This document shows positions 1 to 7,452 of a stretch of DNA of 36,544 nt, piece after piece. Within the stretch, counting starts at the first letter, position 1. Each line of letters starts with the position of its first letter. The translations under genes were made by a program, and so were the position numbers. The DNA comes from Pseudomonas proteolytica (GTDB lineage Bacteria > Pseudomonadota > Gammaproteobacteria > Pseudomonadales > Pseudomonadaceae), in contig NZ_VFEV01000051.1 in assembly GCF_007858275.1 (NCBI RefSeq), positions 1 to 36,544 of the forward strand. Reading direction: 5' to 3'. The notes below the pieces were generated by a model. The model searched no databases. It saw only the letters and a program-made list of their open reading frames with translations, and was not told where the DNA came from.

Positions 1-116
1 AGACCCAAGCCCTGGTAATCCTCGCCCGCAAGCTCTGCCGGGTGGCATTCGCGCTGATGAAAAACCAGAGCGAATACCAACCGAACTTAAGGTTGCAGGG
101 TTTACCTGCAACATAG
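1..116 (+). CDS. IS110-family transposase, C-terminal end (partial)
   Basis: A reading frame open from the window edge (codons start at base 3) ends at the TAG at 114-116. It encodes 37 residues, with the stretch ALVILARKLCRVAFALMKNQ. This resembles the C-terminal tail of IS110-family (DEDD) transposases as I know them. Only the tail is in the window, so intactness cannot be judged. IS110 elements usually lack clear terminal inverted repeats, and none is seen between the stop and pdxY. It marks the right-hand end of an insertion sequence lying 25 bp from the pdxY stop. The family call rests on a short stretch and is moderate. Confidence 0.55.
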   Translation, partial: TQALVILARKLCRVAFALMKNQSEYQPNLRLQGLPAT

Positions 117-141
117 AATCTCCCACATTGGGTTGGTGGTG

Positions 142-1014
142 TCAGAGGCTGATCGGCGTGGCTTCGAAGCGTACGCGCGGGTGGGCGATGCGGTCCTGGG
201 CCCGCACCAATTCCAACTCGTAACTGGCGCACGCCTGGGTTTCCAGCAGGACTTCGTGCACAGCCGCCGCGGTGAACTCAAAGGCCGCCAGCAGGCTGTC
301 GCCCAATAGCACTCGTGCCAGGAACAGGCCCGACGTCAGGTCGCCCACTCCCACCGGCTGGCGCGGGAATGCCAGCAGCGGCCGACGCAGGTGCCAGCTG
401 CCTTCGGCAGTCACCAGCAGCATCTCGAAACCGTCCGCCAGCTTGCCCGGGTAGTCCAGGTGCTTGACCAAAACCGCTTTGGGCCCTCGGGCCAGCAGGG
501 CCCGCGCCATCCCCAGGCAATCGAACAGCGACTGCGGTTTACGCCCGGAAAAACTGTCCAGCTCCAATTGGTTGGGGCACAGGAAGTCGGCCATGGCCAC
601 CGCTTCGTCCAGCAGAAAATCACTGACTTCCAGGGGCACGATGCAGCCTTTTTCCGGATGGCCCATCACCGGATCACACAGATACAGCGCCTTGGGGTTG
701 ATCGCCTTGATACGTGCCACGCCGGTCAGGATCGCGCGGCCCTGGGCGGCGCTGCCAAGGTAGCCGGACAGCACTGCATCACAGTTGCCCAGTTCGCCAA
801 TCGCCGCGATCCCCTCTACCAGCGCAGGAATTTGCTGCGGCGCCAACACTTCTCCCGCCCACTGGCCATACTGGGTATGGTTGGAGAACTGCACGGTGTT
901 GAGCGGCCAGACATTCACCCCAACCCGCTGCATGGGAAACACGGCGGCGCTGTTGCCGGCATGGCCAAAGACCACGTGGGACTGGATCGCAAGCAGATGA
1001 GGCGTACGTTTCAT
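142..1014 (-). CDS. pdxY: Pyridoxal kinase PdxY
   Basis: 290 aa, the usual length for PdxY, a ribokinase-fold enzyme that phosphorylates pyridoxal to pyridoxal 5'-phosphate in the salvage pathway (cytosol). Visible family features are the N-terminal HVVFGHAGNSAA stretch (13-24), CDPVMG at 113-118, and the anion-hole and catalytic-base motif GVGDLTSG (222-229), where D225 is the expected base. The start is the ATG at 1012-1014. The gene is transcribed leftward and is divergent from the DUF3301 gene; no operon partner is seen. An IS110 remnant lies just beyond its stop. Confidence 0.9.
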   Translation of the reverse strand: MKRTPHLLAIQSHVVFGHAGNSAAVFPMQRVGVNVWPLNTVQFSNHTQYGQWAGEVLAPQQIPALVEGIAAIGELGNCDAVLSGYLGSAAQGRAILTGVARIKAINPKALYLCDPVMGHPEKGCIVPLEVSDFLLDEAVAMADFLCPNQLELDSFSGRKPQSLFDCLGMARALLARGPKAVLVKHLDYPGKLADGFEMLLVTAEGSWHLRRPLLAFPRQPVGVGDLTSGLFLARVLLGDSLLAAFEFTAAAVHEVLLETQACASYELELVRAQDRIAHPRVRFEATPISL

Positions 1015-1129
1015 GCGGGGACTTCCGTAAAACCGTTAAATTCTGGCCGCGCAGTATGCGACTAAAAGCAGCCTGTACGACAGACCGGAGACACAGTTAA
1101 GCTGGCCTTACTTTGTTGGAGCAAATCGC

Positions 1130-1522
1130 ATGCTGACCCTGGGAAATATCTTTGTGCTGATGCTGCTGGCGGCGGCTGCCGCCTGGGTGTGGCACAACCA
1201 CGGCCTGCGCGAGCGGGCGTTGGAGAGGGTCAAACAGCATTGCGCCAAGCTCGATATCGAACTGCTCGACGGCGCCGTGGCTTTGAAACGCATCGGTTTC
1301 GTCAAGGACGCCAACGGCCGTCGGCGTTTGGCGCGGGTCTATAACTTCGAGTTCACCGTGACCGGCGAAGCCCGCCATCCCGGGACCATCACTCAGTTTG
1401 GTGCCCACAGTGCGCAGATCGAACTGGCACCCTACCCGTTTGAAATAAAGACGCCACCGCCCAGTGCCGAAGTGATTGAACTAAGCCAGTGGCGCCAGGA
1501 GCACAGCAAGACCCGTCACTGA
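1130..1522 (+). CDS. DUF3301 domain membrane-anchored protein
   Basis: 130 aa. Residues 3-20 form one hydrophobic N-terminal helix, followed by a soluble domain rich in charged residues with the RVYNFEFTVTGE stretch typical of DUF3301 proteins of gammaproteobacteria. Function is unknown; topology suggests a short inner-membrane anchor. The ATG at 1130 follows TTGGAGCAAATCGC, a usable Shine-Dalgarno. Its 3' end overlaps the convergent COG0523 GTPase gene by 7 bp. Confidence 0.8.
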   Translation: MLTLGNIFVLMLLAAAAAWVWHNHGLRERALERVKQHCAKLDIELLDGAVALKRIGFVKDANGRRRLARVYNFEFTVTGEARHPGTITQFGAHSAQIELAPYPFEIKTPPPSAEVIELSQWRQEHSKTRH

Positions 1523-2487
1523 CGGCAATTGGCCAAGGCTGTTTGCAGCATGGCTGCGTCCTGTTGCTCACTGAAAATCAACTCGATACGAGAGTCCCGG
1601 CGCCATTCGCTGGGCTGCCAGGTGAGTGTGGAGTTATCCACAGCGTTGGCCGAGACCCAGCCATCGGCATTGTGGATAACCAATTTGGCGCGCTGCCAGT
1701 CCAGGCTCTCCAGCCATTGCCGGACTTTGCAGGTGTCGAACTGCTGGCTCGGATGCCAGCGCCAACCGATGCTCCACGCACCCGCCTGGGCCTGGTGCAG
1801 GCAAATCGGTACGCAGGGATCGCTCCAGACGGCCGGAATCTGCCCCAGCCCCTTGGGTGTCTCGAAGTTATCCACAGCCGCCCGCGCCTGAGCATCAAGC
1901 CCCGGCAGCCGGGCCAATGGCAGTTGCGCCTGTCGGGTCCAGAAAACCTCGCAAGCCGGCAGCAACCTTTCAATCTCACCGCGCTGTACGGCATCCAATC
2001 CTTCATCCTTGTTCAGCACCAGCAGCCCGGCACAGGCCAGAGCTTCACGCTGGGACTCGGGCAACGGCCTGCCTGCCGCCAAAGCCTGGGTGTCGAGTAC
2101 CAGCACACAAGGCTGGACGGCCAGCACGGTTTGCCAAGGCGCCTGGCGCAACTGCTCAAGCAATTGCGCCGGATGGCCAAGCCCCGAGGGCTCGATAAAC
2201 AGCCGGTCAGGCTTGGCCTTACGCAACAATCGACCCAGGCCTACCTGGAACGGCGCGCCATTCACACAACACAAGCAGCCGCCGGCCACCTCACCGAGGG
2301 CAATGCCGTCGTCATCCTGGGTCAGCAGTGCGGCATCCAGGCCAATCTGCCCGAACTCATTGATCAACACCGCCCAACGCTCATTGGATGGGCGCTGGGC
2401 GAGCAGGTGCTTGATCAGGCTGGTCTTGCCTGCCCCCAAAGGGCCGGCAATCACATGGGTGGGAATGTTCTGCAGCATCGTGGACAT
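1516..2487 (-). CDS. COG0523 (CobW/YjiA-type) G3E GTPase, second copy
   Basis: 323 aa. The P-loop GPLGAGKTS is at 15-23, the COG0523 hallmark CxCC metal site CLCC at 71-74, EPSGLGHP is a switch-type motif, and NKDE is the guanine-specificity motif. A C-terminal CobW_C-like domain occupies about the last 100 residues. COG0523 proteins are GTP-dependent metal chaperones; those in Zur regulons are thought to deliver zinc to client enzymes. It lies 36 bp downstream of the DUF1826 gene in the same direction, so it is probably the last gene of the dksA2-zigA operon. P. aeruginosa has a comparable second copy at about PA5532 (from memory). It is distinct from ZigA in sequence and shorter by about 80 residues. 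Confidence 0.85.
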   Translation of the reverse strand: MSTMLQNIPTHVIAGPLGAGKTSLIKHLLAQRPSNERWAVLINEFGQIGLDAALLTQDDDGIALGEVAGGCLCCVNGAPFQVGLGRLLRKAKPDRLFIEPSGLGHPAQLLEQLRQAPWQTVLAVQPCVLVLDTQALAAGRPLPESQREALACAGLLVLNKDEGLDAVQRGEIERLLPACEVFWTRQAQLPLARLPGLDAQARAAVDNFETPKGLGQIPAVWSDPCVPICLHQAQAGAWSIGWRWHPSQQFDTCKVRQWLESLDWQRAKLVIHNADGWVSANAVDNSTLTWQPSEWRRDSRIELIFSEQQDAAMLQTALANCRQ

Positions 2488-2523
2488 TATTCAGGCCGTG
2501 TAGAGACGCTTGATCCTACCCGG

Positions 2524-3168
2524 TTATGCCAGCCAATCCAGCGTCAGAATCAGCCGCCGTTCGTTGGCGGCCAACGCCGGCGAGCGATGAATCAAGCCGT
2601 AGCCTTCATTGCCGCGCCACTTTTCGCCCTTGAGCAGGGCGACTTCCCCACAGTGGATCTGCTCGATGCGCTCGCTGGGTTCCGCGTCTGCCTGGCTCAA
2701 CTGGCGGCGGTCCATCACCCCTTCGCGCAGCCACTGACTACCGATGCCGGCATAGGTGGTGATCAGGCGCACGGGCACGTGATCGACATGAAAACGCGGG
2801 CACATGGCCTTGTCCAGCAGCCTCAGCCGCACACCGATGCGCTTGGCCCCCAACAGGCAGGCAAAGGCGCTGACCAGCCATGCCACATCGGCGATAAACC
2901 CGTCGTAACCTTCAAGGTCACGACAGCCTGCGGCCAGGCCCAGTAAGTTGGGCTCAGCTTCTTCGCTGTCCAACTCCACCACCAGCGACTCGGCAAGCGG
3001 CTCGTTCAGCGAGACCAGCAAGGCGCCAAACTCGGCGATATGCAGCGGCAACTGGCGCTGCCACAACGCCAGGTTGACGCCGTTGTCCAGGATGTCGGCC
3101 AGCGCCAGCGGGGTTTCCCCACGGGTCTGGCGAATGACCGGACGCAGTTGAATCACAGGTGCCAGCAT
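2524..3168 (-). CDS. DUF1826 protein, possible 2OG-Fe(II)-oxygenase-like fold
   Basis: 214 aa when started at the ATG at 3166-3168, which overlaps the zigA stop as TGATG; the longer frame to 3222 lies inside zigA and is less likely. It belongs to DUF1826, a family I know only as uncharacterised and zinc-regulon linked. Residues H127-V-D129, H194 and R204/R205 are spaced as HxD-X64-H-X9/10-R, the pattern of 2-oxoglutarate/Fe(II) dioxygenases. The HxD is preceded by CPRF and followed by RLITTYAG, again oxygenase-like. This functional reading is inference. Coupling to zigA implies co-expression under zinc starvation. Confidence 0.8.
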   Translation of the reverse strand: MLAPVIQLRPVIRQTRGETPLALADILDNGVNLALWQRQLPLHIAEFGALLVSLNEPLAESLVVELDSEEAEPNLLGLAAGCRDLEGYDGFIADVAWLVSAFACLLGAKRIGVRLRLLDKAMCPRFHVDHVPVRLITTYAGIGSQWLREGVMDRRQLSQADAEPSERIEQIHCGEVALLKGEKWRGNEGYGLIHRSPALAANERRLILTLDWLA

Positions 3169-4376
3169 CAGGCGGCTGCCTCCTCGTACCAAGGGCCAAA
3201 AGGATCGACCAGCAGGCGCCAACCATCGACGCCCAGGGCCATTTCATCGTCGGTCAGCAGGCACCCATCCAGTTCAGCGCGCAGTTGCGCAAAATCGATG
3301 TTCTGCCCGATAAACACCAGTTCCTGACGGCAGTCGCCGGTGCTCAGTTGCCAGTTGCCCATGATCGCCGCGACGCTTTCCTGGTCTTCGGGCCACTGGC
3401 TCTTGGGCACAAAGCGCCACCACCGACCGGCAAAACCATGGCGCATCAGGCCACCGGCCTGGGACCAACTGCCGGCATCGCGATGCTTGCTGGCCAGCCA
3501 GAAAAAACCCTTGGAGCGCAGCAACTTGCCGTTGCTCCACGGGCGGTCGATAAAGTCGAAAAAGCGCTGGGGATGGAATGGCCGACGCGCCCGATAGGCC
3601 GTGGAGGCAATGCCATATTCCTCGGTCTCCGGCACATGCTCGCCGCGCAACTCCTGCAACCAGCCCGGCGCCTGGGCCGCGCGCTCGAAGTCAAAACGCC
3701 CGGTATTGAGGATCTCGGCCAGCGGCACCTCGCCCATCACCATGGGAATGATGCGTGCCTGGGCATTCAGGCGCTCGAGGATGGCCACCAGCTCTTCACG
3801 TTCGTGGCTGCTGATCAGGTCGATTTTGCTGACAAGGATGACGTCGGCAAACTCGATCTGTTCGATCAGCAGGTCGGTGATGGAGCGCTCATCGTCCTCA
3901 CCCAGGGTTTCGCCCCGGGACGCCAGGCTTTCAGCCGCCTGGTAATCGAGCAGGAAGTTCATGCCGTCGACCACAGTGACCATGGTGTCGAGCCGTGCGA
4001 TATCCGCCAGGCTCTGGCCGTTCTCATCGCGAAAGGTGAAGGTTTCCGCCACCGGCAGCGGCTCGGAAATGCCGGTTGATTCGATCAGCAGGTAATCGAA
4101 TCGCCCTTCCTTGGCGAGCTTTCCTACTTCGATCAGCAAGTCTTCGCGCAACGTGCAGCAGATGCAGCCGTTGCTCATCTCCACCAGCTTTTCTTCGGCG
4201 CGATTGAGGCTGACGTCACGCTGGACAGCGGCCCCATCGATGTTGATTTCGCTCATATCGTTGACGATCACCGCCACCCGCAGGTTTTCGCGGTTGCGCA
4301 GGACGTAATTGAGCAGCGTGCTTTTACCGGCGCCGAGAAATCCGGACAGCACAGTAACGGGTAGTCGGTCGGTCAT
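3168..4376 (-). CDS. zigA: Zinc-regulated COG0523 GTPase ZigA
   Basis: 402 aa from the ATG at 4374-4376, preceded by GAGGAACACCTG as ribosome-binding site; a TTG 10 codons upstream is inferior. P-loop GFLGAGKST (12-20), CxCC site CICC (71-74), ESTGISEP, and the G4 motif SKID are present, followed by a long CobW_C domain. ZigA-type proteins are GTPase metallochaperones induced by zinc starvation. It is the second gene after dksA2 (27 bp from the dksA2 stop to the zigA ATG) and its stop overlaps the start of the DUF1826 gene. Control is inferred from the Zur box upstream of dksA2. Confidence 0.9.
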   Translation of the reverse strand: MTDRLPVTVLSGFLGAGKSTLLNYVLRNRENLRVAVIVNDMSEINIDGAAVQRDVSLNRAEEKLVEMSNGCICCTLREDLLIEVGKLAKEGRFDYLLIESTGISEPLPVAETFTFRDENGQSLADIARLDTMVTVVDGMNFLLDYQAAESLASRGETLGEDDERSITDLLIEQIEFADVILVSKIDLISSHEREELVAILERLNAQARIIPMVMGEVPLAEILNTGRFDFERAAQAPGWLQELRGEHVPETEEYGIASTAYRARRPFHPQRFFDFIDRPWSNGKLLRSKGFFWLASKHRDAGSWSQAGGLMRHGFAGRWWRFVPKSQWPEDQESVAAIMGNWQLSTGDCRQELVFIGQNIDFAQLRAELDGCLLTDDEMALGVDGWRLLVDPFGPWYEEAAA

Positions 4377-4402
4377 CAGGTGTTCCTCATCAGGTTGGCC
4401 GG

Positions 4403-4807
4403 TCAAATCGCCCGTTGATGGCGTTCGCGCAGCTCTTCACGTTCTTTGGCTTCGATACACAGGGTGGCCGTGGGCCGCAGCAACAGGCGCTTGAGGCCAA
4501 TCGCCTCGCCCGTCTCGCGGCACCAGCCGTATTCACCGCGAGCGAGGTGCTCGAGGGCTTCATCAATCTTGTCCAGCAGCTTCTTTTCCCGCTCCAGCAG
4601 GCGTAGTTGCCACTGGCGCTGTTCTTCGGCGCTGCCGACATCGGCGGGGTCGCTATTGGGCTCCTGCTCGCGCAGCACCATGAACTCGGCATCGATGCGC
4701 GTTTGCAGGTCAGAGCGCTGGGCCAACAACAGCTCGCGGAAGAAGGTTTGCTGGGCCTCATTCATATAATCGGCGGGCGGCTGGGCGAGCAGGTCTTGTT
4801 CAGTCAT
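4403..4807 (-). CDS. dksA2: DksA2, zinc-independent DksA paralogue
   Basis: 134 aa. Coiled-coil with the acidic tip DPAD (D53, D56), which in DksA reaches into the RNA polymerase secondary channel to potentiate ppGpp. The C-terminal zinc finger is degenerate: each CxxC is reduced to one Cys (C96-R-E-T99 and C117-I-E-A120), as described for P. aeruginosa DksA2, which works without zinc. It is the first gene of the leftward Zur operon; the Zur palindrome lies 33 bp upstream of its ATG. It is inferred to take over stringent-response control when the zinc-containing DksA loses its metal. Confidence 0.92.
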   Translation of the reverse strand: MTEQDLLAQPPADYMNEAQQTFFRELLLAQRSDLQTRIDAEFMVLREQEPNSDPADVGSAEEQRQWQLRLLEREKKLLDKIDEALEHLARGEYGWCRETGEAIGLKRLLLRPTATLCIEAKEREELRERHQRAI

Positions 4808-4839
4808 GGGGGCGGTTCACGGGTCAGGCTGTTTTTTGA

Positions 4840-4854
4840 TGTTATAGTATAACA
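4840..4854. promoter_or_regulatory. Zur box 1 (dksA2 / secreted-protein divergent promoter)
   Basis: TGTTATAGTATAACA is a perfect 7-1-7 inverted repeat and matches the gammaproteobacterial Zur operator core. It lies between the divergent dksA2 operon and the small secreted-protein gene. Read toward dksA2 it contains TATACT, a good -10 hexamer, so Zn-Zur binding would cover the promoter. The same 15-mer occurs in reverse complement at 6510-6524. Confidence 0.85.
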
Positions 4855-4933
4855 ATACAAATAAGCCAATCCCCTCTTGCCCGCCACGACGAAGGGCGCA
4901 ATCCTTGAGCCCGTCCATTCCCCGAGAAACCTT

Positions 4934-5302
4934 ATGAGATATGTGTTGTGCGGCGTGTTGCTGCTGGTTGCGAGCCAGGCCAGTGCCCAAATGCCCAACG
5001 CCCTGGCCACCTGCACGCGCAGCGCCACCCTGTTGGCCTGCATTGATGCCCAGGGCAATGCCTACAGCGCCGCGACCGTAGGCAACACCACGTATTTGCG
5101 CGGGTTCGAGGTAGACGGTAAACGCTACTGGGCGCAGACCAACAGCCGCTATGGCCAGTTGACGTTCTTCACCGGGCTGGCCTCCGATGGCGAAGCGTGG
5201 GTCGGCTATACGCGGCGCGTGGGCTGGACCACGATCAACCGGTTTTCCAGCTCCGGCGGTTCCAGCGCCAAGTTCACTTGTAGCCGGATCAGCGGTTGCT
5301 AG
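4934..5302 (+). CDS. Small secreted four-cysteine protein, unknown, Zur-box linked
   Basis: 122 aa from the ATG at 4934. An upstream in-frame TTG would prepend 19 residues in front of the signal peptide and is unlikely. Signal peptide about 1-18 (MRYVLCGVLLLVASQASA, cleavage before QMPN). The mature part has four cysteines, two near the N-terminus (TC, AC) and two at the extreme C-terminus (TCSRISGC), suggesting two disulfides, with a Tyr/Gly/Thr-rich centre. I do not recognise a domain. Its start is 79 bp right of Zur box 1, so it is probably zinc-repressed and exported. Its stop interlocks with the convergent amidase stop in the shared tetranucleotide CTAG. Confidence 0.75.
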   Translation: MRYVLCGVLLLVASQASAQMPNALATCTRSATLLACIDAQGNAYSAATVGNTTYLRGFEVDGKRYWAQTNSRYGQLTFFTGLASDGEAWVGYTRRVGWTTINRFSSSGGSSAKFTCSRISGC

Positions 5303-6474
5303 GCCTGGCCTTTTTGCTGCTCCTGGGCCCAGGCCATGTAGCTGTTGATCGGTGGATTCTTCTGGAAGTAACGCTGCAATCCCTCAAACAGGCCATCCGC
5401 GATTGCCTGTTGATGGCGCGCGGTAACCAGCCGCTGGCTGTCGCGGACGTTGGAGATAAAGCCCGTCTCCACCAGGATCGACGGCACGTCCGGCGACTTG
5501 AGCACCGCAAACCCGGCCTGCTCCACCCGCTTTTGATGCAGCGTGGTGATACCCGCCAGGCTACCCAGCACGGCATTGCCTAGTTGCAGGCTGGCGGCCA
5601 GGGTGGCGCTCATCGACATATCGAGAATGACCCCAGCGAGCATCGGGTCCTTGTCCTTGAGGTTGAGCAGGCTGGTGGCGCCCAATAGATCTGCGCCATT
5701 TTCCCGCTGCGCCATGAAGCGTGCGGTCGCCGATGTGGCGCCGCCTTCGGACAAGGCATACACCGAAGCCCCTGACGCGGTCAGTCGCGGCGCCGCATCT
5801 GCGTGGACCGAAATAAACATATCGGCCTTGTAGCGCCGGGCGATCTCCACCCGTTTGCGCAGCGGCACGAAGAAGTCATCGTTGCGGACCAGCTTCACGG
5901 TAAAGCCCTTCTCGCGTTTGAGCCGCTTGGCCAGCAACTGCGAGATAGCCAGCACCACGTCTTTTTCCCGCTCACCCTTTGCCCCAACCGCGCCGGGGTC
6001 CTTGCCACCGTGACCAGGGTCGACCACGACGATAATGTCGCGCTTGGGATGCGCCTTCTCCACCGGTGCTTGGCGGGCGCCGCTGCTCAGGTCCAACACC
6101 AGGCGATGCCCCTGCCCATCCTGCGGCGGCAGGACAAAACTGTTGAGCTGCATCGGTTGAGCCAGATCGAGAACGATCCGTGTCCCGCCCGCATTCAGAC
6201 GCCCTGAGCGAATCGCAGTAATGCCAGTGTTGGCCAGTGCCAATTGGCTGAAATCCCCGCTCAGGCCTGCGCCGCTCAAGTCAATGATCAGCCGCTCGGG
6301 CGCGTTCAGGGAAAAGGTGCTGTAGCTCACCGCACCACTGAGGTCGAACACCAGTCGCAGCTTGTCGTTGGAGCGCCACAGGCGCGCATTGCGAATCTGC
6401 GTCGCATGCACCGCAAAAGGCAAAGTAAACACGGCGCTGGCCAGCAGCAGGCTTAGGAGTTGACGTCTGTGCAT
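5299..6474 (-). CDS. N-acetylmuramoyl-L-alanine amidase (AMIN + Amidase_3, AmiB/AmiC type)
   Basis: 391 aa from the ATG at 6472-6474, which has GGTGAG five bases upstream; a GTG three codons earlier is possible. Signal peptide about 1-24, an AMIN domain (about 25-120) for septal peptidoglycan targeting, then the zinc amidase domain (about 147-375) with DPGHGG (H155), ERE (E168), SVHADA (H224) and VETGF. It cleaves the amide between N-acetylmuramic acid and L-Ala of the stem peptide in the periplasm. The gene reads left from Zur box 2, so it looks like a zinc-starvation copy of a zinc enzyme, as for PA5538 in P. aeruginosa. All four zinc and catalytic positions are retained. Confidence 0.9.
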   Translation of the reverse strand: MHRRQLLSLLLASAVFTLPFAVHATQIRNARLWRSNDKLRLVFDLSGAVSYSTFSLNAPERLIIDLSGAGLSGDFSQLALANTGITAIRSGRLNAGGTRIVLDLAQPMQLNSFVLPPQDGQGHRLVLDLSSGARQAPVEKAHPKRDIIVVVDPGHGGKDPGAVGAKGEREKDVVLAISQLLAKRLKREKGFTVKLVRNDDFFVPLRKRVEIARRYKADMFISVHADAAPRLTASGASVYALSEGGATSATARFMAQRENGADLLGATSLLNLKDKDPMLAGVILDMSMSATLAASLQLGNAVLGSLAGITTLHQKRVEQAGFAVLKSPDVPSILVETGFISNVRDSQRLVTARHQQAIADGLFEGLQRYFQKNPPINSYMAWAQEQQKGQA

Positions 6475-6509
6475 GACACTCACCGCAGAAAAATAATCGT
6501 CGATCTAAT

Positions 6510-6524
6510 TGTTATACTATAACA
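6510..6524. promoter_or_regulatory. Zur box 2 (amidase / folE2 divergent promoter)
   Basis: TGTTATACTATAACA is a perfect 7-1-7 inverted repeat and the exact reverse complement of Zur box 1. Read toward folE2 it contains TATACT at 6513-6518 as a probable -10 element; toward the amidase it reads TATAGT. The folE2 ATG is 31 bp away, so the operator overlaps the promoter. Confidence 0.87.
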
Positions 6525-6555
6525 TGTCGCTTTATATCCAACGATGGACCTGCTT

Positions 6556-7452
6556 ATGAATGCGCTGACTCTGCCGGATATCGCCGCGCAGGCTTCTCGC
6601 CAAGCCTTGCCACTCGACTGGGTGGGCATGTGTGGCATTGCCCTGCCAATCCTGATCGACGGCCAACGTTTGAGCGCCAAGGCCGATGCAGGAGTAAGCC
6701 TGGACGATGGCGAAGCGCGCGGCATTCATATGTCGCGCTTATACCTGGCGCTGGAAATGCTTGAGTCACAAGACCTGCAACCAGCGCTGCTGCGTCAGGT
6801 GCTCCAGCGTTTTCTCGATAGCCATGAAGGCCTGTCGAGCAGCGCGTACCTGCGGATTCATACCGACTTGTTGCTTAAACGTCCTGCGCTGGTCAGCCCG
6901 CTCGCCGGCTGGAAGAGCTATCCAGTGAGCATCGAAGCGCGCCTGGAAAAGCAGATGTTCCACGTGGAACTAAAAATTGACGTTACTTATTCCTCAACCT
7001 GCCCTTGCTCGGCTGCCCTCGCCAGGCAGTTGATCCAGCAGCAATTTATCGATGACTTTGCCAACACAACGCTGCAACACGAAGATGTGCTGGCCTGGCT
7101 TGGCAGCGCCAAAGGGATCATCGCCACGCCGCACAGCCAGCGCAGCACTGCGCAATTGTTGGTGGCTCTGCAAGCTGGGCAACCTACGCTGCCACTGACT
7201 GAGTTGATCGACCACGCTGAAGCCGCCCTCGGCACCGCCGTGCAGACCGCCGTCAAACGTGCCGATGAGCAAGCCTTCGCCTTGGCCAACGGCCAGAACC
7301 TGATGTTCTGCGAAGACGCCGCCCGCCGCCTGAACCTGGCGCTGCAACGCTCGATCGCGGTGCAAGCCTTTCACGTCAAAGTCATCCACGCCGAAAGCCT
7401 GCACGCCCACGACGCCGTGGCCGAAACCCGTTGGACGAGGGCTACCGCGTGA
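6556..7452 (+). CDS. folE2: GTP cyclohydrolase IB FolE2
   Basis: 298 aa from the ATG at 6556 (MNALTLPDIAAQ, the start seen in Pseudomonas FolE2); GATGGA nine bases upstream can serve as Shine-Dalgarno. It converts GTP to 7,8-dihydroneopterin triphosphate, the first step of folate synthesis. FolE2 tolerates metals other than zinc and replaces the strictly zinc-dependent FolE1. The STCPCSAA motif holds C149, the family's metal and catalytic Cys, and C151. It is the first gene of the seven-gene rightward Zur operon, and its TGA overlaps the GTG start of the ABC ATPase. Confidence 0.95.
   Translation: MNALTLPDIAAQASRQALPLDWVGMCGIALPILIDGQRLSAKADAGVSLDDGEARGIHMSRLYLALEMLESQDLQPALLRQVLQRFLDSHEGLSSSAYLRIHTDLLLKRPALVSPLAGWKSYPVSIEARLEKQMFHVELKIDVTYSSTCPCSAALARQLIQQQFIDDFANTTLQHEDVLAWLGSAKGIIATPHSQRSTAQLLVALQAGQPTLPLTELIDHAEAALGTAVQTAVKRADEQAFALANGQNLMFCEDAARRLNLALQRSIAVQAFHVKVIHAESLHAHDAVAETRWTRATA

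Noticed and set aside
1489..2946. 485-aa + strand reading frame opposite the COG0523 and DUF1826 genes
   Set aside because: It is the antisense frame of two well-supported genes, with no recognisable domain and Gln/His/Arg-rich shadow composition.
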